Source: JANSXG01 sp024743075 (GTDB taxonomy: Bacteria; Planctomycetota; Phycisphaerae; Phycisphaerales; UBA1924). From it: DNA of 64,000 nt. The stretch spans positions 930,001-994,000 of the forward strand of contig CP159477.1 in NCBI GenBank assembly GCA_042140185.1, in the 5' to 3' direction. The stretch's first letter is position 1, and every line of letters starts with the position of its first letter. The notes beneath the pieces were generated by a model, which had not been told where the DNA came from, made no database searches, and was given only the letters and a program-made list of their open reading frames with translations. This document shows positions 8,821 to 18,680 of the stretch, in pieces. A program made the translations under genes and the position numbers.

Positions 8821-9142
8821 CCGTGTACCGCTCCCAAGGCCTGTAGACGGATCAAAAAGCGCTCGAACAGGCTGGGTTTGGCGGCCGTGATGGCCCATAC
8901 CGCTTGAAAAAATCGTTAGACTGCCCGCCCAAGTTCGTCCGTCGTCCGGTGCCCGGACGGTGATTCGGTTTCCCGTTGCGGCACCCACAACCCGATGATT
9001 CGCAGTTTTCCCTGATCGAATCCCGAGCCGAGAGTGCGGTTCGGGCCCCGCTTCAGGTTCAGCAATCGGCCTTCGGCGCGTGCTGAACATCGGGGCTTGG
9101 CCGGGAACTGGCGAAATGAATTCAGGAGTCCAAGAGGTGAAC
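8821..9142 (+). other. Intergenic region upstream of the pyrophosphatase
   Basis: About 320 bases with no credible coding region. It holds an A-rich TTGAAAAAATCG patch near 8906 that could be promoter-associated, and GAGGTG just before the pyrophosphatase ATG. No riboswitch or repeat was recognised. Confidence 0.5.
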
Positions 9143-11904
9143 ATGCTGAGTCCGCAGTTTCTGGCTGCCGTAAGCGAAATCCACCCGGCGTATTTCCTTG
9201 CTCCGATCGGAGCTTTGGTCGCGTTGGTGATGGCATTCGTGTTCCGCAAGTCGGTGATGAAGTATTCCGAGGGCGATGACGACATGGTCCGCATCGCGCA
9301 GGCGGTCCGCGAGGGTGCGATGGCGTACCTCACTCGCCAGTACCGCGTGATCGCCGTCGTGTTCGTGGCACTGCTCGCCTTCCTCGGGCTCATGTCTTTC
9401 CTTGGCCTGCAGAACGCCTGGTCGATGGTCGGTGTGCTCGTGGCGGGGCTGTTCTCCGGTCTCTGCGGCTGGTTCGGCATGAAGATGGCGACCGACGCCT
9501 CGGCTCGCACCACCTTCGCCGCCAAGGACTCGCTCGACAGCGGCCTGAAGGTCGCGTTCCGCTCGGGCGCTGTCATGGGCCTCGTCGTCGTCGGCTTCGC
9601 CCTCCTCGACATCTCCCTCTGGTTCTTCATCTTCAACGCCATCGGCGCGTTCGACGCGGTCACGACGCTGACCACCGTCATGCTCAGCTTCGGCATGGGT
9701 GCATCAACTCAGGCGCTGTTCGCCCGTATCGGCGGCGGCATCTACACCAAGGCCGCCGACGTCGGTGCGGACCTCGTGGGTAAGGTCGAAGCCGGTATCC
9801 CCGAAGACGACCCCCGCAACCCTGCCACCATCGCTGACAACGTCGGTGACAACGTCGGCGATGTCGCCGGCATGGGTGCCGACCTCTACGAGTCGTACTA
9901 TGGCTCGATTCTCGCAACCATGGCACTCGGCGCCGCCGCGGCGTTCACCATGGGCATCGGTCGCGGTGAAGCTTCGACCCTCGCGTTCGCACTCGCCGCC
10001 GCCCCGATGGCGCTCGCCGGCATGGGCATCCTCTGCTCGGTGCTCGGCATCTTCACCGTCAAGGCAAAGGAGAACGCGACCTTCGCGCAGCTCCTGAAGG
10101 GTCTGCACAAGGGCGTCTACATCGCTTCCGCGCTGATCGCCGTCCTCGCGTTCGGCATTCTCTGGTTCATTTTCGGTCGCGGCGAGCAGCCCACCGATCT
10201 GCCCTTCACCTGGTGGGGCCTCGGCCTCTCCATCCTGTCCGGTCTCGTCGCCGGCAATGTGATCGCTTACGCGACCGAGTACTACACCTCGTACGAGCAT
10301 AAGCCCACCCAGCGAATCGCTCAGCAGGCCCTCACCGGGCCGGCGACCGTCATCATCTCGGGCATCGCCGAGGGCATGAAGTCCACTTGGGCTTCGCTCG
10401 CCACCGTTGTCGTCGCGATCATCGCGGCCTTCACCTTCGCCGGCGGCGGCGACAACTTCCTAATGGGCCTGTACGGCGTCGGCATCGCCGCTGTCGGCAT
10501 GCTCTCGACCCTCGGCATCACCCTCGCGACCGACGCCTACGGACCGATCGCCGACAACGCCGGCGGCAACGCGGAAATGACCGGTCAGCCGCCGTACGTT
10601 CGCGAGCGGACCGACATGCTCGACTCGCTCGGCAACACGACCGCCGCGACCGGCAAGGGCTTCGCGATCGGTTCGGCCGCTCTGACCGCGCTCGCGCTCT
10701 TCGCGGCGTTCATTCAGGTCGTTCAGGTTCAGATCACCACTCAGTCCCAGTCCTATGTGGCGGCGAACGCCGACGCCATCAGCGCGCGGCGGGCGACGCG
10801 GCCTACGGGGTCTACGAAGGCCACGGCAAATGGGCGATCGTTGTACCGGGTGCCGGCAAAGACGGTGCCGACTACGTCGATGGTGCCATGCTCGTGGATC
10901 GCACGCAGTTCACCGGCAATGACCGGAAGCACTACGACGACTTCATGAAGCCCGGCGTGATGTCCGAGTCGATCGCCGCGGTCGACAAGGCCACGGTCCA
11001 GGACAGCCGCGTTGTGAGCATCACGGTTGATCTTCCCCACGGCGATCACACGCACGCCAAGACCTTCAACGTCATCAAGACCGGAAACGCCGAGATCACC
11101 GACGTTCTCTCGTTCTACGACGTCACCCCCCTGAACCCCCGCACTCTTGGCGGTCTGTTCATCGGTGTGCTGCTTACCTTCCTGTTCTGCGCCCTGACCA
11201 TGAACGCGGTCGGTCGCGCCGCCTACGCCATGATGGGTGAGTGCCGTCGCCAGTTCGGCAAGATCCGCGAAGCCCTCCGTCAGGGTGGCATGAGCGAGGA
11301 AGACGTTGCCAACCCGGACAACTGGCCCAAGACCGGCGTCGACCTCGACGGCCACCACTACCCCGACTACGCCAACTGCGTCGCCATCTCGACCGCCGGC
11401 GCCCAGAAGGAGATGGTGGTTCCGTCGCTGCTCGCCATTCTCGTCCCGATCGGCGTGGGTCTCGTTCTCGGCGTGCCCGGTGTCGTCGGCATGCTCGCCG
11501 GCGGCCTGACCTCCGGCTTCGCCGTCGCGATCTTCATGGCCAACGCCGGTGGTGCCTGGGACAACGCCAAGAAGCTGCTCGAGTCGTACGGCAAGACCAC
11601 CGCTCAGGAAATGGTCGATGGCTCGGGTAACTCCTCTAAGGTGCCCGCCGAAGTCCGTGACGCCATCATGAACCGCGCCAGGGAATTCGTCGCCGCCGGC
11701 AAGGGCTCGACGATCGTCTACGGCAAGGGTTCGGAAGACCACAAGGCGACCGTGGTCGGCGACACCGTCGGCGACCCGTTCAAGGACACGTCCGGCCCCG
11801 CGCTGAACATCCTGATCAAGCTGATCTCGATCGTTTCGGTCGTGTTCGCCGGACTGTTCGTGAAGTACGGCCCCGAGATCGGTGCTTTGATCGGTCTCAA
11901 CTAA
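9143..11904 (+). CDS. hppA: Membrane-bound ion-pumping pyrophosphatase, K+-dependent type, broken by a single-base deletion
   Basis: Pyrophosphate-energised H+ or Na+ pump. ATG 9143 follows GAGGTG. Many hydrophobic helices are visible plus the family signatures: DVGADLVGKVEAGIPEDDPR (PPi-binding), DNVGDNVGDVAGMGADLYES and the late GDTVGDPFKDTSGPALNILI. GNTTAATGKGFAIGSA has Ala and Gly where K+-independent pumps have Lys and Thr, so K+-dependence is inferred; H+ versus Na+ cannot be decided. The frame breaks near 10786 and resumes one frame over; one added base gives 920 residues, longer than the usual 660-800. The excess is a roughly 120-residue polar loop (about 10750-11120) and a roughly 35-residue insert near 11600-11710. 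Confidence 0.9.
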
Positions 11905-11930
11905 CCGTTACAAACGCCAGTCGAACAGCA

Positions 11931-11964
11931 CACCCCGCCTTATACGGCGGGGTGTTTTCGTTTT
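11931..11964 (+). terminator. Rho-independent terminator after the pyrophosphatase gene
   Basis: Perfect nine-base stem CACCCCGCC / GGCGGGGTG with a six-base loop, followed by TTTTCGTTTT, 27 bases after the stop codon. Confidence 0.88.
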
Positions 11965-12078
11965 GAGGATCTATCAATCGATCGGGTTGGCTGAATCCGG
12001 TCATTGGGATAGCCCGAACTCTCCCGTGCGGGGGCTTTGGCGGCCCCCTCATCCCAGACAGGTTCGAAGGAGTCAGCC

Positions 12079-13326
12079 ATGAGTCTTGCAGTTACTGCGT
12101 GGAGCGCGATCGGTGCGCTTGTCTTTGGAGTCGGGTCGGCGGTGTCTTCCGCTCCCAACTTTCGGATCGTGCAAACCGCGATGGTTCACGATTCCGGTTC
12201 TAACATTGTCGAGACCGCGGTCGAGGCAGGAGCGTTTAACACGCTCGCCACCGCTCTCACCGCGGCGGAACTCGTCGAGCCGCTCGCGTCCGGCGGCCCG
12301 TTCACGGTGTTCGCCCCGACCGACGCCGCGTTCGGCAAGCTCGACCAGGAAGCGCTGGCGAACACGCTGCAGCCCGCGTCCCGTCCGCGCTTGCAGCAGG
12401 TCCTGAAGTATCATGTCGTTGAAGGCGAGTTCTTCGCCAGGGACCTGATCGGCGGACGCACGCTTACCACGCTCTCCGGCCAGCGCATCCGCGTTGGAAT
12501 CGCTGAAGGAGAGGTTCGCGTGAACGATTCGGTCATCACAGCGACGGACATCCGCGCGACCAATGGTGTGATCCATATAATCGATACCGTTCTGATCCCG
12601 ACCAAGCAGACAATCGCGGACGTCGCGAGCGAAGCGGGGCAGTTCAAGACGCTCCTCGCCGCGGCCGAGGCGGCCGGCCTGGTGGACACGCTTTCCGGGG
12701 CGGGTTCGCTGACGGTCTTCGCTCCGACCGATGAGGCATTCGCCAATTTGCCCGACGGCACCGTCGAAAGCCTCCTCCGCCCGGAGAACCGCGAAGCGCT
12801 GAAGTCTCTGCTTCTCTACCACGTCGTCAAGGGCCCGGTCTTCGCGTCCGACGCGATCGCGGCCGAGTCGGCCAAGACGCTCAACGGGGAAGCGGTCGAG
12901 ACCTCGCTGCTGGACGGGGCGCTCTTCATCGATGAGTCCCGCGTGCTCGCCAACGACATCGAGGCTTCCAACGGTGTGGTCCACGTCATCGATCGCGTGC
13001 TCATCCCCGACAGTCTGACGGCCCGCTCGACCGGCGCCGCTCGCGTCATCGAGTCCGCGATCGAACGCGGCGCTCCCCTCTTCAACAACGGCGATGCGGA
13101 TGCCTGCGTCGCGATCTACGAGATCGCCATCGAGAGCCTGGTCGAATTGGAGGGCGATCAGCTTCCGGGGCACCTTCGCCCGGTGCTCACTCGCGCCCTC
13201 GCCGCCGCTCGCGCCGAGCACGATGCCGAAGAGAGCGCTTGGATACTCCGCCGAGCCCTCGACGCCGCCTACAGCGCGGTCACCGAGCAACGGATGACGC
13301 GTCGCATGACCGGGCCCGGGGCCTGA
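12079..13326 (+). CDS. Secreted protein with two fasciclin (FAS1) domains
   Basis: 415-residue exported protein. ATG 12079 lies behind GAAGGAG and begins a hydrophobic signal segment (LAVTAWSAIGALVFGVGSA). Two FAS1 domains follow, about residues 38-165 and 170-300. Each has the H1-like FTVFAPTDAAF / LTVFAPTDEAF, a central YHVVEGEFF / YHVVKGPVF, and the H2-like end TNGVIHIIDTVLIP / SNGVVHVIDRVLIP. FAS1 domains mediate adhesion or matrix contacts. The C-terminal 110 residues are helical (Ala/Glu/Arg-rich) with no recognised fold. The gene is flanked by strong terminators on both sides and is monocistronic. Confidence 0.92.
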   Translation: MSLAVTAWSAIGALVFGVGSAVSSAPNFRIVQTAMVHDSGSNIVETAVEAGAFNTLATALTAAELVEPLASGGPFTVFAPTDAAFGKLDQEALANTLQPASRPRLQQVLKYHVVEGEFFARDLIGGRTLTTLSGQRIRVGIAEGEVRVNDSVITATDIRATNGVIHIIDTVLIPTKQTIADVASEAGQFKTLLAAAEAAGLVDTLSGAGSLTVFAPTDEAFANLPDGTVESLLRPENREALKSLLLYHVVKGPVFASDAIAAESAKTLNGEAVETSLLDGALFIDESRVLANDIEASNGVVHVIDRVLIPDSLTARSTGAARVIESAIERGAPLFNNGDADACVAIYEIAIESLVELEGDQLPGHLRPVLTRALAAARAEHDAEESAWILRRALDAAYSAVTEQRMTRRMTGPGA

Positions 13327-13358
13327 TCACCGACTCCTCATTCCGGGTCAACAACAGG

Positions 13359-13391
13359 CCTCGGCGCTTCGGCGTCGGGGTCTGTTTACTT
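13359..13391 (+). terminator. Terminator after the fasciclin gene
   Basis: Nine-pair stem CCTCGGCGC / GCGTCGGGG (two G-T wobbles) capped by a TTCG tetraloop, then TCTGTTTACTTT. It touches the end of the convergent tag gene. Confidence 0.7.
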
Positions 13392-13967
13392 TGCGGCTGC
13401 CCGGAAGCAGCCCGCCGTGTGGTCGTTGACCATGCCCACGGCCTGCATGAAGGCGTAGCAGATCGTCGACCCGACGAACGTGAATCCAGCCTTTTTCAGT
13501 GCATTGCTCATGGCGTCGGATTCGGCTGTGGTGGTCGGAACGCGGGCGATCGTCGCTGGCCGATTGATAATCGGAGCACCGCCGACGAACGACCAGAGGT
13601 ATTCCGAAAGCGAGCCCTCGCGCTCCATCAATCGCAGCGCGGCCTTCGCGTTCTTACGCACGCCGTAGACTTTCAAGCGGTTGCGGATGATCCCGGGGTC
13701 CTCGAGCAGCCGCTCCAGTTGACGATCGGTCATCGCGGCGCAGCGCTCGATATCGAATCCGTGGAAGACGTGCTCGTACCGGGCACGCTTATTCAGCACC
13801 GTGATCCAACTCAGCCCGGCCTGCGCCCCTTCAAGCTGAAGCATGCCGAACAATCGCTGGTCATCGCGAACAGCCACGCCCCATTCCTCATCGTGGTAGC
13901 GCCTGTAGATGTCGTCGTCCGTGCACCAGGCGCAGCGAGACACGCCGTCGTCATGAACGCGGCTCAT
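13386..13967 (-). CDS. tag: DNA-3-methyladenine glycosylase I
   Basis: Base-excision repair enzyme that removes 3-methyladenine from alkylated DNA. The 193 residues match Tag throughout: RCAWCTDDDIYRRYHDEEWG at the N-terminus (with the Cys and His of the family zinc site), LFGMLQLEGAQAGLSWITVL, PGIIRNRLKV, and the late FTFVGSTICYAFMQAVGMVN. The C-terminal NDHTAGCF carries the remaining zinc ligands expected for the family. ATG at 13967 overlaps the stop of the upstream dehydratase gene (TAATG), so the two are translationally coupled, although no functional link is apparent. Confidence 0.95.
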   Translation of the reverse strand: MSRVHDDGVSRCAWCTDDDIYRRYHDEEWGVAVRDDQRLFGMLQLEGAQAGLSWITVLNKRARYEHVFHGFDIERCAAMTDRQLERLLEDPGIIRNRLKVYGVRKNAKAALRLMEREGSLSEYLWSFVGGAPIINRPATIARVPTTTAESDAMSNALKKAGFTFVGSTICYAFMQAVGMVNDHTAGCFRAAAK

Positions 13968-15001
13968 TATGTTTCTCCGGCGAGTCGTCGCAGTTCGGGA
14001 ATGATCGAAAGGTCGACGTTGCCGCCGCTGATCACGATCCCGACGCGTTTGCCCCGGATCTCGTCCGGCCGGTCGTTCGCCAACTGCAGCGCCCCGGCGA
14101 GGGCGAGCGCGCCGCTCGGCTCTATGACGATCTTCATCCGCTCCATCGCGAACAGCGTCGCGGTCGCGATCTCGGCTTCGCTGACCGTCATCATGTCGTT
14201 CACATGCTCGCGGACGAGCGGGAAAGTGAACCGGCCCAGCGACGGCGTACGCGCGCCATCGGCGATGGTCGGTGGGTTGTGGACCGTGTGGAGTTTGCCG
14301 GTCCTGAAACTCCGCGTCGCGTCGTCGGCCTCGGCCGGTTCGACTCCGACAACGCGACATCCGGGCGCCAGCGCCTTCGTCGCGATCGCGCAGCCGCTGA
14401 GCAGGCCTCCGCCGCCGCAGCACACAAACAGCACGTCGGGCGGGCCGCCGGCCGTCTCGGCCATCTGCTCGACGAGCTCTTTCGCGACTGTGCCCTGGCC
14501 GGCGATGACCTTCGGGTGGTCGTAGGGGGGGATGACCGTGAGCCCACGCTCACGGCTCATGCGTTCGCCGAGCTCCTCGCGAGTGGTCTCGTTGCGGTCG
14601 TACAGCACGACCTCGCTGCCGGTGCCGAGGTAGCCCCGAGTGGCCTCGATCTTCACGGGTGGCCCATCGGTCGGCATGATGATCGTCGTCGGGACGCCGA
14701 GCAGGCGACCTGCCAGCGCAATACCTTGGGCGTGATTGCCCGACGAGTACGTCAGCACGCCGCGACGCTTCGACTCTTCTTCAAGCGTCGCGATCGCGTT
14801 GTACGCCCCGCGAAACTTGAACGCGCCAACCCGCTGAAAGTTTTCGCATTTGCACCAGGCTTCGGCGCCGAGCATCGAGTCGAGCGTCCGAGAGGTCTGC
14901 GCCGGCGTGCGGTTGGCCACGCCCGCGAGCCGATTCGCGGCTTCCCGGACATCGGCGAATGCCACACTCTCGAGGATCTCGGCGTTCGGGATATCGGGCA
15001 C
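13967..15001 (-). CDS. PLP-dependent threonine/serine dehydratase family protein
   Basis: Fold-type II PLP enzyme, 344 residues. The Schiff-base lysine is in FKFRGAYNA; the phosphate-binding loop is CGGGGLLSG; YSSGNHAQGIALAG binds the substrate carboxylate, and VISGGNVDLS lies at the C-terminus. The family includes threonine ammonia-lyase, serine dehydratase and serine/aspartate racemases; substrate cannot be fixed from sequence, though catabolic threonine dehydratase is most likely. No ACT regulatory domain is present, unlike biosynthetic IlvA. Start is GTG 15001 with GAGGAGAGG upstream; no nearer ATG exists in frame. Coupled to tag downstream. Confidence 0.87.
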   Translation of the reverse strand: MPDIPNAEILESVAFADVREAANRLAGVANRTPAQTSRTLDSMLGAEAWCKCENFQRVGAFKFRGAYNAIATLEEESKRRGVLTYSSGNHAQGIALAGRLLGVPTTIIMPTDGPPVKIEATRGYLGTGSEVVLYDRNETTREELGERMSRERGLTVIPPYDHPKVIAGQGTVAKELVEQMAETAGGPPDVLFVCCGGGGLLSGCAIATKALAPGCRVVGVEPAEADDATRSFRTGKLHTVHNPPTIADGARTPSLGRFTFPLVREHVNDMMTVSEAEIATATLFAMERMKIVIEPSGALALAGALQLANDRPDEIRGKRVGIVISGGNVDLSIIPELRRLAGET

Positions 15002-15193
15002 TTCGCATCCTCTCCTCGTAGGTGTTGCACACGATACAGGCGGTGCCCTTTGCCGTACTACCCGGCGACGCTGAACCACCGGATTTCGCCAAGTCCCGTG
15101 CGGTCAGTACCATAGGGCGTGCTCGACGCCACCGGACAACCCGCGCAGCCAGTGCCGTCCGTTGCTGGGGAGCCGGTCGCCGAGCGTCCGTTC

Positions 15194-16282
15194 ATGAGCA
15201 TTCTCATGCTTTCGGCCCGGATCGGTACCGGCGGCCTAGCCGACTACACGCGCGACCTCGCCGTCGCCTTGGTTGAGCAAGGGCATCGCGTGATGCTCCA
15301 CACGGTGGACGGCGAAGGCGTCCGAGGTGTCCGCGAGGAACTACTTCACGCGGGAGTGCAGGTCAGCCTGGCCGACGAATTGACCGCGTCATCCATCAAC
15401 CGAGCGATCCGCGAGTCTGAAGCCGAGGCGATCAAACTGCTCTCGGGATCGTTCCCGCCGGACACACGCGTGGCGAAGTTGATCGTGCGGAGCAAGCTGC
15501 CGATCGTGGAGTCGATCCACGCGATCCCTCGGCGCCTGAAGATTGGCCTCGGACGCAAGCTGTTCTACCGGTCGCGTCCGAAGGCTTTCTACCGGGCCGT
15601 TGGCTTCTCACCGGCGATGGTCGATCTCTTCTCCGAACTCATCCCTTCACTGTCGAGCAACTACCTCTTCATCGATGCCGGTATGCGACTGCCGCGAGCG
15701 ATCCCAAGCGATCTCGATCGGCGCTGCCCGGACCCGGATTGGGCGCGGTTCGTGACCGCTACGCGACTGTCCGAGACGCACAAAGACACCACGACGCTGA
15801 TCCGCGCGTTCAGCATGCTTGGTCAGCGACTACCCAACGCCACACTCCAAATCCTCGGTGACGGCCCCGACAGAGAGCGCCTTGAGGCGGTTGCTCATGA
15901 GTGCGGCGTCGCGAACCGTGTGCAGTTCGCGGGCTGGGTCGATGATGTGGTGCCCTCGCTTCGGGTCGCCGACGTCTTCGTGCTTTCCACAAAGAGCGAG
16001 GGGTTCGGACGCGTGAATGTCTCCGCCGCGGCCCTCGGGCTGCCCGTCATCGCCTCGGACGTCGGCGGCTGTCGAGCTTCGGTTGCCGATGGCGTGAACG
16101 GCGTGCTGGTGAAGCCCGGCGATCCTCAGGCGCTGGCCGAGGAGATGCTCCGAACCGTTGCGGACGCGGAGTACTACCGAGCGATGAGCATGGCCGGGCC
16201 GGAGCACGCGCAGCGCTTCGCGATCTCGACGCACGCGGCAGCCCTCGTCAACATCATGTCGTCGCTGCCGGCGAAGCCCTGA
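15194..16282 (+). CDS. Family 4-type glycosyltransferase
   Basis: Retaining GT-B glycosyltransferase, 362 residues. The N-terminal Rossmann half opens with ILMLSARIGTGGLADYTRDL, including the glycine-rich acceptor-side loop. The C-terminal half carries FVTATRLSETHKD, LQILGDGPDRE, the donor-binding region VFVLSTKSEGFGRVNVSAAA (the E-x7-E type element of GT4) and DGVNGVLVKPGD. It probably transfers a sugar to a lipid or polysaccharide at the inner membrane; donor and acceptor are unknown. ATG 15194 begins right at the domain; an in-frame GTG at 15119 would add 25 residues without a better ribosome site. It stands alone, with no polysaccharide cluster around it. Confidence 0.88.
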   Translation: MSILMLSARIGTGGLADYTRDLAVALVEQGHRVMLHTVDGEGVRGVREELLHAGVQVSLADELTASSINRAIRESEAEAIKLLSGSFPPDTRVAKLIVRSKLPIVESIHAIPRRLKIGLGRKLFYRSRPKAFYRAVGFSPAMVDLFSELIPSLSSNYLFIDAGMRLPRAIPSDLDRRCPDPDWARFVTATRLSETHKDTTTLIRAFSMLGQRLPNATLQILGDGPDRERLEAVAHECGVANRVQFAGWVDDVVPSLRVADVFVLSTKSEGFGRVNVSAAALGLPVIASDVGGCRASVADGVNGVLVKPGDPQALAEEMLRTVADAEYYRAMSMAGPEHAQRFAISTHAAALVNIMSSLPAKP

Positions 16283-16293
16283 GTCGAGCGGCG

Positions 16294-16941
16294 TCACCCG
16301 GAGATTCGACGGTACGCCGCGATGACTTCGGCCGGATCGGCTCGTCCGTTGCGGTAGTCCGCGCTGACGTTGGCGTACCGAACCGTCCCGTCGCGATCGA
16401 TGATGAATGTGCCGGGATGCGGAAGTTGCCAGAGCCCGTTCGCGTTCGAATTCTCAAGGTCGATGCCGTAGCCGATGTACTTCGAGCGGGTCGCGCTGTC
16501 GACGACAAAGTTCACGCCGAGCTCCTTCGCGGCCTCGCCGTTTGCGTCAGAGAGTACGGTGAAACCAAGATCCTGCTTGGTCAGTGTTTCGGCGACGTTG
16601 CTCGGCGCATCCGGCGTGAGTGCGATAAGGCGTCCGCCGGCGGCATTCAGCTCGTCCAGTTGCTCGTCCCAGCCGTCGAGGGCCTGCACGCAATAGGGAC
16701 ACCAGCTCCCCCGATAAAAAACCACCACAACAGGCCCATCGTTCAGGAGGGTGTCCATTTTGACCGCGGAGTTCGACGCCGTGCGGAGAGTGACCGACGA
16801 CGCGTCGATCCGGTCTCCGGCCTTCGCACCGATCGAAGTCGTCGCCTCGGTCGCTGGGGCTGCTGTGGTGTTCGCGCAGCCCACCGAGCCAAGGAGAAGG
16901 GAAGCGGTGCAGACGGCAGAGGCGAGGATCTGGATATTCAT
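16294..16941 (-). CDS. Peroxiredoxin-like (AhpC/TSA, thioredoxin-fold) lipoprotein
   Basis: 215-residue exported redox protein. ATG 16941 follows AAAAGG and starts a lipoprotein signal with lipobox GSVGC at about residue 21. The thioredoxin fold shows VVVVFYRGSWCPYCVQAL, with a CxxC in place of a peroxiredoxin's single peroxidatic Cys, then LIALTPD, FTVLSDANGEAAKELGV and a late HPGTFIIDRDGTVRYANV containing the cis-Pro. This is the AhpC/TSA-like group often called redoxin. Likely roles are extracytoplasmic thiol oxidation, reduction or peroxide removal; the specific reaction is unknown. It converges with the glycosyltransferase gene and stands alone. Confidence 0.85.
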   Translation of the reverse strand: MNIQILASAVCTASLLLGSVGCANTTAAPATEATTSIGAKAGDRIDASSVTLRTASNSAVKMDTLLNDGPVVVVFYRGSWCPYCVQALDGWDEQLDELNAAGGRLIALTPDAPSNVAETLTKQDLGFTVLSDANGEAAKELGVNFVVDSATRSKYIGYGIDLENSNANGLWQLPHPGTFIIDRDGTVRYANVSADYRNGRADPAEVIAAYRRISG

Positions 16942-17037
16942 GACGACCTTTTCGAGAGGTTTGTGTGCGGATTCAACGGATCGTTGAACCGTGATCGCCA
17001 CCCGCGTATTCCCGGTCGGGGATGAATTTCAAGGATT

Positions 17038-18596
17038 TCAGCCGAACCGTCCGCCCGCGATGAGCTCTTCGATCACCCGGATGTCTGAGGCTGGCGATCG
17101 GTCCCGTTGCAATCGCGGCACGACCGAACGGACCAGATTGAACGCCCGTTCGACCCCGTCTCCGGATTTCAACGGGCGCTGGTACTCCAACGCCTCGGCG
17201 GCGCAGAGGAGCTCGATCGCGACGACTTTCCGGCACAGGTCGAGGGATCGTTCGGCTTTCGCGGTCGAGCGCGGGCCGAACGAGTTGTAGTCTTCCATGC
17301 CCGCGCAGGTGCTGATGTTCGAAACGCTGGCGGGAGACGCCAGCGTGATCATTTCGTTGCAGCACGCGGCGGCGGTGTACTGCGTGATCATGTAGCCCGA
17401 CTCAACGCCGGGGTGGCGCGAGAGGTGTGGGTTGATCGGGTTCTGCGGGTCAGAAGCGGCGAGCATGAAGAACACACGCCGCTCGGCCATGCCCGCGATG
17501 TGGCAAAGCGCCACGGCGGCCGTATCCATCGTCAAAGCGAGTGGCATGCCGTGGAAGTTGCCGGCCGACACGACCGTTCGCGCAGCGTCGTTGTCATCGG
17601 TGCGTTCGAAGATCAGCGGGTTGTCGGTCACCGCTTCGAGTTCACGCTCTATGACCCGGGCATGTGTTCGAGCTGGTCGATCGCTGCGCCGAGCACCTGG
17701 GGCGAACACCGGAACGAATAAGGGTCCTGCACCCGAGGGTCATCTTCGCGGTGCGAAGGGATGATCTGTGAGTTCCGGAGAAGGTCGCGAAGGCGCGCCG
17801 CGACGGATTGCTGGCCCGGCTGCTGGCGGATTGCGTGGACGCGATCATCGAGGAACGAGTCGGTGGCGCGGACCGCGTCTATGGACATCGCTGTCGCGCA
17901 CAGGGCGGCGTCGACCAACCTTCGGATCCCGGTGAAGGTCAGCGCCGCTCTGGCCGCCATCAGGTGCGTGCCGTTGATCAGCGCGAGGCCCTCTTTCGGA
18001 CCGAGTTCGATCGGCTCGATGCCCGCCTGTTTCATGGCCTCGGCGGCGTCCATGGTCTCTGCACGGAACCGTACCCGGCCCTCGCCGATCAGCGTGAGGC
18101 ACGCGTGCGCGAGCGGAGCGAGATCGCCGGATGCACCGACCGACCCGGTTTCCGGGACGATCGGCGTGATGCCCGCGTTTAGGAGTTCCGCGAGGGTGGT
18201 CACGACGACAGGGCGCACACCGGAATGCCCACGGCTGAGCGAGCACGCCAGCAGGGTCATCATCGCCCGAACCGTCTGGTCCGGGAGCGGGTCGCCGACC
18301 CCCGCGGCATGCGATCGCAGCAGATTCCGCTGAACATCCGCCAGTTCGTCAGCTGGTACGCGTTGTCGGGCGAGCGAACCAAAGCCGGTGTTCACACCGT
18401 AAAGGGCAACGCCCTTGCCGATCGCCTCGAGCAGGGTCCGGTTTGAGCGCTCAAGCCGGCCCCGAGCCTCGGCCGCGATCTCGACGGGCCTGCCAAAAAC
18501 AGCTACCTGCTCGAGTTCCCACGGTGCGATGCGGGCACCGGTGATCGGGAGTGGAGAACCGTGATCTGAGTCGTCTGAAGTGGGCTGGGTCGGCAT
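17038..18596 (-). CDS. hutH: Histidine ammonia-lyase, broken by a single-base deletion
   Basis: Converts histidine to urocanate, the first step of histidine degradation. The N-terminal frame (start ATG 18596) has YGVNTGFGSLA and GSVGASGDLAPLAH, whose Ala155-Ser156-Gly157 cyclise into the MIO prosthetic group, and QDPYSFRCSPQVLGA. It stops at 17649. The rest (VIERELEAVTDNPLIF, SAGNFHGMPLAL, then a C-terminal IRVIEELIAG) is one frame away and ends at 17038. Adding one base near 17660 (GGGC to GGGCC on the plus strand) joins them into 519 residues, the normal size. No hutU, hutI or hutG gene is adjacent. The sequence could also be a phenylalanine/tyrosine ammonia-lyase relative, but HAL fits best. 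Confidence 0.88.
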
Positions 18597-18680
18597 GCGC
18601 GAAGTGTCGCCGGTCATCATCCGACCGGTCAAGGCGAGCCGGTCGCTGATCCGGTCGAAATAAGGTAAACAAGGAGGCTC

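Noticed and set aside
15119..15193. 25-residue N-terminal extension of the glycosyltransferase from GTG 15119
   Set aside because: The fold begins exactly at ATG 15194 and the upstream residues are a Pro/Ala-rich stretch; the GTG has no better ribosome site, though it cannot be excluded.
17038..18596. hutH as a genuine pseudogene
   Set aside because: Both halves keep all family residues and join by one base at a GGCC-like site, the same kind of break as in essential serS and rpsP; decay would usually show several defects.
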